24,182 nucleotides of DNA from NCBI GenBank assembly GCA_904063045.1, contig CAJFCJ010000168.1, positions 1 to 24,182 on the forward strand, in the 5' to 3' direction. The notes beneath the pieces were generated by a model, which saw nothing but the letters and a program-made list of their open reading frames with translations, was not told the origin of the DNA and ran no database searches. Of the stretch, positions 10,140 to 17,087 are shown in pieces. This DNA is from Dimorphilus gyrociliatus. Its lineage: Eukaryota > Annelida > Polychaeta > Dinophilidae. A program made the translations under genes and the position numbers. Numbering within the stretch: position 1 is the first letter of the stretch; every line of letters begins with the position of its first letter.

Positions 10140-10660
10140 TGCCTTTTCCAATAACTTTGATCCAGATATTGAACAGACTTCAAAATCCTCTCATAAATGG
10201 AAAATCTGACTTTAAATTTTCTGATAAAAGAATAAAGTTTGGTTGCTGTGCTGCTCAATTACTAAGAATGTATGGGGGAGAGAGATTAGTGTGTGTCATT
10301 ATTAGCTTCAAATTATTGTCAGCGAGCTTGACTGAATGCCAACCATATCAACACTGAAAGACAAGCAAGGTGAATAACAGTAGATACTGTTAAAGCATAT
10401 CACACAGAAGAAGAAATTGATAAAAGTAATTCTATAGTCCTATATAGTGTTTTGTGGAATGACAATAAGATGGAAGTTGACATGAAGAAGAGTGTACAAC
10501 TAAAATCATCTAAAAATAATTCCTTGTTCAAGTTTAAGGTAAAAAGCTGTACATTTAGAAATAATGATAAAGTGATATTTAGACTTTAGATATCAATTTA
10601 ATCAAGTCATTAGAATGAAAGTTTGACTATAATAGATGGTGGAGCCACTGTGGAAAAAGT
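10140..10660 (+). pseudogene. Unassigned coding remnant ending in a TIIDGG / NRWW string
   Basis: A frame from about 10372 to 10587 reads TVDTVKAYHTEEEID and then KMEVDMKKSVQLKSSKNN before a stop, and a possible splice donor (AAG|GTAAAA) sits at about 10538. Near 10622 another frame gives FDYNRWWSH, resembling strings near 679 and 16865. A 66-codon open stretch at 10157-10357 is less convincing. I do not recognise the family. Confidence 0.25.
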
Positions 10661-10689
10661 ACTTTTTTTTACACTTTTAAATTATGTTT

Positions 10690-11251
10690 CTCCACTTCCT
10701 TCCTTTAAGCACCTTTCTCAGAGTTTGCCAATACCAACTAGGCACTGTCTTTGACTCCAAACACATATCTAGTCATCTTGTAATCCACCAAGTTCCTATG
10801 GGTTTTTTGACATTCTGGGCACAAATGCAGTAGCCAAAAGTTTTGTTTGTCCAAACCCTCCAGATTTCCCTGGTTGAACATGGCCTTAGTGTTGTCAATA
10901 TTGTAGTACTGTCTGCTCCTCCAGTTTGCCCTTGTTGAAGGTATGTACCTACCAACCTTCTTCCTGTTGACATTATATCATTCACACTCCTCCCTCAATA
11001 TCTTGCTGTGTTTTTGATTTGTTTGGGTCCAGCATGCCATAGTGTGGTATGAACCACTTTATTGTCTCAATTTTCTTATTCTCCTTTGAGTAGCCCTGAT
11101 TGATGTACTCCTCTTTCACTCTCCTTTGAATTTTAAATATCCTTATTATATCCTTTTTATGTCCATATGGTAATGGATCATCAAAAGAATAATGACAAAG
11201 AAATTTTAGTGGTAGAAACAGAAGAGAAACAAAACAGAGAGGAAACAACAA
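10690..11251 (-). pseudogene. BEL/Pao-like pol fragment
   Basis: The minus strand at 10982-11251 gives RRVKEEYINQGYSKE and, a little later, WFIPHYGMLDPNKSK. This matches the BEL/Pao region just before the reverse transcriptase, where the usual pattern is a GYxxE helix, then WYLPHHxVxNPNKPxK leading into the RVVFD strand. The expected RVVFD part is not intact here, and 10773-10985 follows in a separate frame without a recognisable RT core. A short, decayed fragment of a retrotransposon. No matching LTRs are assigned. Confidence 0.5.
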
Positions 11252-11740
11252 TGATAGTTTGAAAGATGGAATGTCTTACAAAACATTATGATATTTACAT
11301 TTTGGTATGCATAATCCAATATTTCTAACTAGGTCAATAAAATTTGAAAGTGTTTTGACATTTTCTTTAGGTGTAGGCTATTGTAAGTATTATAATCTGT
11401 TTTCCAGTTAGAATCTTTTCTCTAGCCAAGTATTGACCTAGTTTTGGGTAAGGCAAAACTAAAAAAATATATTTTAATATAAGTATATGTATTATTTTTG
11501 TAAAGGACACAAAAAAGACTATCTATTGAGTAGTTTTGAGTTTCTAAAAAATTTTTAATATTCTAATAGATTTTATTCTTTGTCACGATTTTATTGAGTT
11601 GTTAGTACACTTTACCAACACTTTAAAAAACATATTGATGAAGAACAGGCTGTACAATTGAAAGGAATACAGGAAGAAATAATACAATAAGACAATATTC
11701 AACAGCATTCACTCCATTTTTGTTATAAGATATGACACTA
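11252..11740. other. Intergenic, nothing recognised
   Basis: AT-rich. Only a very short open fragment (HIDEEQAVQLKGIQEE, about 11627-11690 on the plus strand) looks coding-like, and it cannot be assigned. Confidence 0.4.
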
Positions 11741-11906
11741 TTAAAATTGAATTGCTCTGAATTCAATTTTAAATTCAATATTTTTAAATTTATTTATATC
11801 ATTTTCTGTATTTCCTTCTAGAAGAAACTCCATTGATGTTTTATTTAAGTAATTACTCAAAATCCTGGTATGTCTGATACGAAGCAAATTTTTAACTTCA
11901 TTAACT
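11741..11906 (-). CDS. Unassigned exon, about 54 codons, minus strand
   Basis: A strong 3' splice site (a run of T then CAG at 11907-11909) opens a frame that stays clear to the TAA at 11741-11743. It contains NEVKNLLRIRHTRILSNYL and KTSMEFLLEGNTEND. It probably belongs with the exon-like stretch at 12004-12135 on the same strand, but I could not find a canonical donor joining the two. No family recognised; it could also be a remnant. Confidence 0.35.
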
Positions 11907-12003
11907 CTGAAAAAAAAACAGATAGATGAAATCTTTTAAACTGTTTAATGTTTACACCAACTTGCAGTCTCCATTAAATATTCCATTAAAGAATAAAAAG
12001 AGC

Positions 12004-12135
12004 TTATCCTGAAATTTCAACTGGAAATTTAATCTCTTGTTTCTGTCCATTGAATTGGTCAATGCAGCTAAGTAGAATCTGTATTGTTATTATTCCATTT
12101 ACCTTTTCAGGAATTTCAACAGAAAATGTCTTAAT
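12004..12135 (-). CDS. Unassigned exon-like stretch with beta-rich sequence
   Basis: After an acceptor-like CCTAG at 12136-12139, the minus strand is open for 43 codons to a TAA at 12004-12006. It reads TFSVEIPEKVNGIITIQI and KQEIKFPVEISG. The alternation of hydrophobic residues with a proline-started strand resembles arrestin-domain C-terminal strands (VPxxxxGxIxIxY ... xFPIxIG), but this is a weak pattern match. The upstream exon would lie towards the palindrome arm. Confidence 0.3.
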   Translation of the reverse strand: MKTFSVEIPEKVNGIITIQILLSCIDQFNGQKQEIKFPVEISG

Positions 12136-12182
12136 CTAGGATATGTCATAAGCATTTTTCTTCAATTTCTTGTAAACTGAAG

Positions 12183-12208
12183 AGACAAGTTTTCCCAAAA
12201 AGGGGAAA
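12183..12208. repeat. Isolated MULE-end-like motif
   Basis: GACAAGTTTTCCCAAAAAGG plus GGAAAC resembles the end units of the MULE at 3341-5972 (GACGAGTTTTCCC, CAAAAAGGGGAC). It stands alone, with no partner end identified. Confidence 0.35.
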
Positions 12209-12262
12209 CTAAAGTGATTGTTCTAATTTTTCATGGAGAAAGTTTTGCATTTCTCATGATTT

Positions 12263-12562
12263 TCATCCAAACATGAACAATAAGAAGAACATTATTAAAT
12301 ATAAAAATGTCCTCATTTTGCTTTTAATATTCTCTTGCTCTCTTTTAACTTTAATAGTTATCTCATCCACCAACTCTTTACATTCAGTTTCCATTTCCAT
12401 TTCTTTATCTAATTCTTCTGATGTAATTTCAGTCTCTTCTTGAGATGAATTTATACTGGTTCCTGAATCATTATCATTATAGGTTTTACTGCAAACATCT
12501 TCAGTTGAGTTTTGATAATTTTGAAAATGTTTTCACAAGATTCCAACAGTTATTTTCTCCAT
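12263..12562 (-). CDS. Small acidic protein with hydrophobic C-terminus, left-arm copy
   Basis: Mirror copy of the gene at 16136-16426. Model: exon 1 12537-12562, a 48-nt intron (GTGAAA...TTGCAG, 12489-12536) that removes an in-frame TGA, exon 2 to the TGA at 12263-12265, 83 aa in total. The middle is acidic and polar (SSQEETEITSEELDKEMEME) and the end is a single hydrophobic stretch (TFLYLIMFFLLFMFG), as in tail-anchored membrane proteins. The palindrome edge lies 4 codons before the stop, so this copy ends FMFG while the right copy ends after LLL. One arm mismatch changes the residue before TFLYL (Arg here, Ser in the other). The family is unknown and expression unproven. Confidence 0.4.
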
Positions 12563-13680
12563 ATTTGCTTGTTTTCCAGGTTAAACTTTACAAGAAATTT
12601 ACCAACAAAACACCAGTATTTCGTTCAAAGAGTATTTATTGAGTAAATGAGTTTCTAGTTCTCAACAAGCAAGTTTTAACACCAAGTTAGCTGTTAGAAT
12701 GACAACTTTCAAATAGTTAAAGGTGGAAGTCAAATGAGAAAAGATATTCTGATAAATTTTTTAAATGTTTTTTTTCACTTTTTCCATTCTTTTATCTTTC
12801 AAAGTTATGTCTTAATCTATTATCATTTTCTTAGTATTATATATACTTTTCTTTAGTATTAATAAAATTAAAAAAACCTAATATTTCTATGGGTATGGTT
12901 TCACCCAGTATGGGTATGGTTTCACCTGGTAACAGTTTCACCCCTATTCATAAATTCATAGGCTCTATATACTTTTCCAAAAGTTGACAGTTCATAGATA
13001 AAAATATCTACGCAAAACAAATGTATCATTATGGATAAAAGGAAAGTTCAAATATGGTTCCATATTTGTTAACTTTGCTTTGTTAAGGAAAACTGTTGTC
13101 AATAGGTCAGAAAATTGCATAAGATGTAACAATTTTTGGTAAATGTTGGATTGGTTCCAACACACAAAAATAGACAGAGGTCATCATAATGCTGTTTTTA
13201 AATACCACAAATTATTAATAATAATTGTTTGTCAAAAGTAAAATATTTGAGTATAAGCCATTGGCAGAGTAAGGTTAATTTCACTTGGCCATCTACAATA
13301 GTATTGTGCTTACAATACTTGTTGAAGTGACAATGAACTACTTCAAATATATATGAAATAGTGTAAGATACAATTAATGATCATTAAATATGATGTGCAA
13401 ATTAATAAAAACTAGAATTTAAGTTTAGTTGTAAGTATATTCTACAACTACCTTTAACTAGTATAAAAAAAGGGTGTGTTGTACACTAGGCAGGCAGAGT
13501 ATTGTTAAATACTATTTTGATATTTCTATGCCTACAAGTGCACCCATTTTAATATTTAAAAGGTAAAGTAAGGAGAAATAGGTGGGGGTTAGTTGCAATA
13601 TTAATATGTTGACTATGGCAGAATGTAGGCAAGTTTAGAACCAATGAGGGACATATCAACTTTATACTATTTTTTTGTTC
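12276..13680 (+). repeat. Left arm of a 1405-bp palindrome
   Basis: Position x in this arm pairs with 28698 minus x in the right arm along its whole length without any indel. Hand comparison finds 6 mismatches in 1405 bp (about 99.6% identity): one near 12311, one near 13184, one near 13557 and three between 13651 and 13665. Both ends are abrupt. The arm carries a small acidic-protein gene (minus strand) and, at its inner end, the first codons of a plus-strand gene. Confidence 0.95.
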
Positions 13681-13962
13681 ATATAATACCTATTGGGGAC
13701 TGGTTGAAAACGGCCATAAATGAAATATTTGAAGGTCAGATTTCAGGCTGGGAAATTTTTAGTTATACTGACCCTAGAGCTAAGAAGCTTTTGGTGTGAG
13801 TGCAATTGTTAGTCAGTATTTGATTGGAAAAGCTTATTCTTAAGACTTAATCTTCAAACATCGAAACTAATGCCTACCAGAGGTTTTGTCCATCTTACAA
13901 AAGAAAATATAATGGACAAGCTTAAAGGAGAATATAGGCCTACATTGTGCTGTAAAATTTAA
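13644..13962 (+). CDS. Two-exon gene, 77 aa, starting inside the left palindrome arm
   Basis: The ATG at 13644 (context AACCAATGAGG) opens exon 1 (13644-13795). It encodes a hydrophobic start (STLYYFFVHIIPIG) then DWLKTAINEIFEG and FSYTDPRAKKLL. A GTGAGT donor starts at 13796 and a CTACCAG acceptor ends at 13880, giving an 85-nt intron. Exon 2 (13881-13962) continues in frame (GFVHLTKENIMDKLKGEY) to a TAA. Only the first 12 codons and the upstream sequence are in the arm; the rest is in the spacer. I do not recognise the family. The N-terminus could be an uncleaved anchor or the model may lack upstream exons. Confidence 0.4.
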
Positions 13963-14121
13963 GATAATCCTATTTAAAATGATTTCTTGAAATTAGAAAA
14001 TATTTATTTAAAAGATATTAAAGAAATAGTTTAGTTTTAAAATGTTACTGTAACCACACAAAATGTTACACAGATTTCACAGACAAAACTTTACTTATTT
14101 ACTACTTGAAACTGGTCAGAT

Positions 14122-14509
14122 TTATTTATCCCATGCCAATGGTGTCCGGTATGTTTTTGCCTCAAGTAACAATTGCTAAAAAATTTATTATAAAAACTAG
14201 ATTAAAATGGACATTTAATTTTTTATACTAACTTCCAATTGGCGTTTGAGTAGCAAGTCTTTTAAAGCATTCTTTGCATTCCATAAGGTCATCTTTCTCT
14301 TTGATAATTTTGTTTCATCAGCAGGAAAAAGCTCTCTCAAAGATTTTACCTTGAAAAAAGAAAACAAACTCTACATATTGATATTTTGCCAGGAATAAAG
14401 ATAGAATTTAATTTACCAAATCATTTGCCAAACCATTCGATTGGTGTTCAACTGATTGCATATTTGCAATCAAACTCACACAAATTACGAGTAAAATTAA
14501 AGATTTCAT
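14122..14509 (-). CDS. Secreted peptide precursor-like gene in the palindrome spacer, 87 aa, three exons
   Basis: The ATG at 14507-14509 opens a strong signal peptide (MKSLILLVICVSLIANMQS). All junctions are canonical and phase 0. Exon 1 is 14417-14509 (31 codons). Intron 1 is 67 nt (GTAAAT...TTCAAG). Exon 2 is 14233-14349 (39 codons). Intron 2 is 57 nt (GTTAGT...TTTTAG). Exon 3 is 14122-14175 (17 codons plus TAA), with an AATAAA signal overlapping the stop. The mature part has no cysteine and contains two Lys-Arg pairs (LSKRK and LLKRQ), a pattern of processed neuropeptide or hormone precursors. It resembles the 7415-7724 protein in the SLRELF / LLELF block and in the LE|QLL versus QK|QVL exon junction. 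Function unknown. It is the most convincing gene in the spacer. Confidence 0.6.
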
Positions 14510-15009
14510 AGCTGTGATTACAGTGAAAGAATCTGAGAAAATAAAAAAAAAACTTCTTTTATGATATTGAAAGAAATTTGTTAGTTTTACTAAAGAAAAA
14601 TAATCTGGTTTTTTATCAATGCAATTGAATATTCAAAAGAATTTTGAATAGGCCATAAGTGTATTGAAAATGCAGGGCACACCTAAAAAATTTGCATTAG
14701 AGTTAGGCCTACCAGTCTATACAAAAAATAGTATAAAATATTAGGTAAATCCAAATTCTATTGTTAACCAATCAATCAAAATGGTATTGAAATAATGATT
14801 TTACTGTGATCAATATTTAAGAAAATAAAGAGATATTTCTTTTACCATTCCTTGTATTGTTTTAGATAATTTAGGACAAAATGTTTCTTCAGAAAAGAAA
14901 TGAACTTTTTAAATCAAATTTTGTATAGAAACAAAAATTTAAATGCTCTTTTTAAAAAAAAAATGTATAATAGCAATAGTAGGCTAAAAAGAATGTAAAA
15001 GGTATAAAG
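14510..15009. other. Spacer, upstream of the secreted-peptide gene; nothing recognised
   Basis: AT-rich with runs of A and T. It presumably holds the promoter of the minus-strand gene ending at 14509, but no element stands out. Confidence 0.4.
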
Positions 15010-15054
15010 TCATTTGAGAACAAAAAAATAGTACAAAGTTGATACGCCCCTCAT
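15010..15054 (-). pseudogene. Truncated copy of the 13644 gene start
   Basis: The mirror of the 13644 ATG lies at 15052-15054 and reads MRGVSTLYYFFVLK before a TGA. The palindrome edge at 15018 cuts the copy after 12 codons. Three of the six arm mismatches fall in this short stretch, two of them changing residues. Confidence 0.55.
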
Positions 15055-16422
15055 TGGTTCTAAACTTGCCTACATTCTGCCATAGTCAACATATTAATAT
15101 TGCAACTAACCCCCACCTATTTCTCCTTACTTTACCTTTTTAATATTAAAATGGGTGCACTTGTAGGCATAGAAATATCAAAATAGTATTTAACAATACT
15201 CTGCCTGCCTAGTGTACAACACACCCTTTTTTTATACTAGTTAAAGGTAGTTGTAGAATATACTTACAACTAAACTTAAATTCTAGTTTTTATTAATTTG
15301 CACATCATATTTAATGATCATTAATTGTATCTTACACTATTTCATATATATTTGAAGTAGTTCATTGTCACTTCAACAAGTATTGTAAGCACAATACTAT
15401 TGTAGATGGCCAAGTGAAATTAACCTTACTCTGCCAATGGCTTATACTCAAATATTTTACTTTTGACAAACAATTATTATTAATAATTTGTGGTATTTAA
15501 AAACAGCATTATCATGACCTCTGTCTATTTTTGTGTGTTGGAACCAATCCAACATTTACCAAAAATTGTTACATCTTATGCAATTTTCTGACCTATTGAC
15601 AACAGTTTTCCTTAACAAAGCAAAGTTAACAAATATGGAACCATATTTGAACTTTCCTTTTATCCATAATGATACATTTGTTTTGCGTAGATATTTTTAT
15701 CTATGAACTGTCAACTTTTGGAAAAGTATATAGAGCCTATGAATTTATGAATAGGGGTGAAACTGTTACCAGGTGAAACCATACCCATACTGGGTGAAAC
15801 CATACCCATAGAAATATTAGGTTTTTTTAATTTTATTAATACTAAAGAAAAGTATATATAATACTAAGAAAATGATAATAGATTAAGACATAACTTTGAA
15901 AGATAAAAGAATGGAAAAAGTGAAAAAAAACATTTAAAAAATTTATCAGAATATCTTTTCTCATTTGACTTCCACCTTTAACTATTTGAAAGTTGTCATT
16001 CTAACAGCTAACTTGGTGTTAAAACTTGCTTGTTGAGAACTAGAAACTCATTTACTCAATAAATACTCTTTGAACGAAATACTGGTGTTTTGTTGGTAAA
16101 TTTCTTGTAAAGTTTAACCTGGAAAACAAGCAAATATGGAGAAAATAACTGTTGGAATCTTGTGAAAACATTTTCAAAATTATCAAAACTCAACTGAAGA
16201 TGTTTGCAGTAAAACCTATAATGATAATGATTCAGGAACCAGTATAAATTCATCTCAAGAAGAGACTGAAATTACATCAGAAGAATTAGATAAAGAAATG
16301 GAAATGGAAACTGAATGTAAAGAGTTGGTGGATGAGATAACTATTAAAGTTAAAAGAGAGCAAGAGAATATTAAAAGCAAAATGAGTACATTTTTATATT
16401 TAATAATGTTCTTCTTATTGTT
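15018..16422 (-). repeat. Right arm of a 1405-bp palindrome
   Basis: Reverse-complement partner of 12276-13680. The outer edge is at 16422, within the last codons of the acidic-protein gene; the inner edge is at 15018, a dozen codons into a truncated copy of the 13644 gene. No target duplication is apparent at the outer edges, so simple foldback-element insertion is not supported. Confidence 0.95.
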
Positions 16423-16426
16423 ATAG
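16136..16426 (+). CDS. Small acidic protein with hydrophobic C-terminus, right-arm copy
   Basis: ATG at 16136-16138. The direct reading meets a TGA after nine codons, but GTGAAA...TTGCAG (16162-16209, 48 nt) is a well-formed short intron whose removal keeps the frame. Exon 2 runs from 16210 to the TAG at 16424-16426, 80 aa in total. The protein has an acidic polar middle, a helical VDEITIKVKREQENIKSK part and a hydrophobic end (STFLYLIMFFLLL), suggesting a tail anchor. Alternatively the AGTACA donor at 16386 and the TATAG acceptor ending at 16426 could splice out the hydrophobic end. Sequence and gene are duplicated in the left arm. Family unknown. Confidence 0.4.
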
Positions 16427-16430
16427 AGAA

Positions 16431-16629
16431 AAAGTGTATGCTTTGGTTATAAAGAATGATCAGGAATACAAAACAAAAACAGTAAAATTTGAGGGAGGGA
16501 GTATAATGGTTTTTGCTACATCAAAATTAATGGAAATAGGGACTTAGCTTTGGTGTCTAAGCATATGTGGATTATATTGAAATATTGAGCAGCCCCATTG
16601 TTCCAAGTGACAACAGTGTGGCAATTTTC
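16431..16629 (+). pseudogene. Tc1/mariner-like transposase remnant
   Basis: The frame from 16431 to the TAG at 16545-16547 reads VYALVIKND and TVKFEGGSIMVF. This matches the Tc1-type pattern (VWxxxxG ... TVKxGGGSIMVWGCFS) in the middle of the DDE domain. After the stop another frame gives DYIEILSSPIVPSDNS, like the Y(I/L)EILxxxLLPS segment that follows it in Tc1 transposases. The catalytic residues are not preserved. The fragment starts 9 bp past the right palindrome edge. Confidence 0.5.
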
Positions 16630-16722
16630 AGGCTGGTTAGATTTAAAGCAATATGTAATGCTCTCAAATCTTCTTCAGACTCTTTAAAAAAAATTGCATT
16701 CAATGATTGTGGTTTAAATGGA
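16630..16722 (+). pseudogene. Isolated RI-type LRR unit
   Basis: FKAICNALKSSSDSLKKIAF and then NDCGLNG fits the unit of the gene at 971-2316 (ICxGLxxSSNTLKxLxFxxCxL). It is a single half-unit, fused in frame behind Tc1-like sequence and followed by a short lysine-rich tail (stop about 16813). Probably debris of a related LRR gene. Confidence 0.5.
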
Positions 16723-16739
16723 AATGTTCACAGAATGGA

Positions 16740-17087
16740 AAAACATCAGCAGGAGAAAACATCCGCCATAGGAAGAAAGGAATTGAAAAAAGAAATAAAC
16801 AGTAACAGTATTTAGAATGAGAAAACTCTACAAAGAATTCTATTTCATGAGAAATAGATTCCTCGACCATAATAGATGGAGCTATTGGGGAGTTCCAATC
16901 TAATAGTAAACTAAAGAGGTAAAAATTGCTACAGTTACAATGCCATAAAAAAAGTTACAACTTATGACATAATTTTCAAAATGTTCAGAAGCAAAGAACT
17001 AAGATGGACAAAAATATTACCCATTGAACAGTTGCTTATTGTATTGAATTAAAATCTAAGAAATATATTTAAAAGAATAATACTTTT
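16740..17087. other. Stretch with short coding-like debris
   Basis: Near 16865 a frame reads FLDHNRWSYWGVP, similar to strings near 679 and 10622, and around 16950 another reads KVTTYDIIFKMFRSKEL. Neither is assigned. The right part is the 3' flank of the minus-strand receptor gene. Confidence 0.3.

Noticed and set aside
12445-12642. 65-codon open frame on the plus strand, identical to 16056-16253 on the minus strand
   Set aside because: It is the antisense of the acidic-protein gene, duplicated because the arms are inverted copies. The sense strand has better splice logic and composition.
14122-14509. Spacer gene as a CRF-like or relaxin-like hormone
   Set aside because: The helical charged core is suggestive of CRF-type peptides but no diagnostic residues match, and relaxin-type cysteines are absent.
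12276-16422. Palindrome as a library chimera or missed-adapter artefact
   Set aside because: Such artefacts have no unique 1.3-kb spacer, and the two outer flanks differ completely; several real base differences separate the arms. Not excluded absolutely without reads.
12270-16430. Target-site duplication flanking the palindrome
   Set aside because: The bases outside the two arms (CATG on the left, ATAG on the right) do not match as direct repeats.
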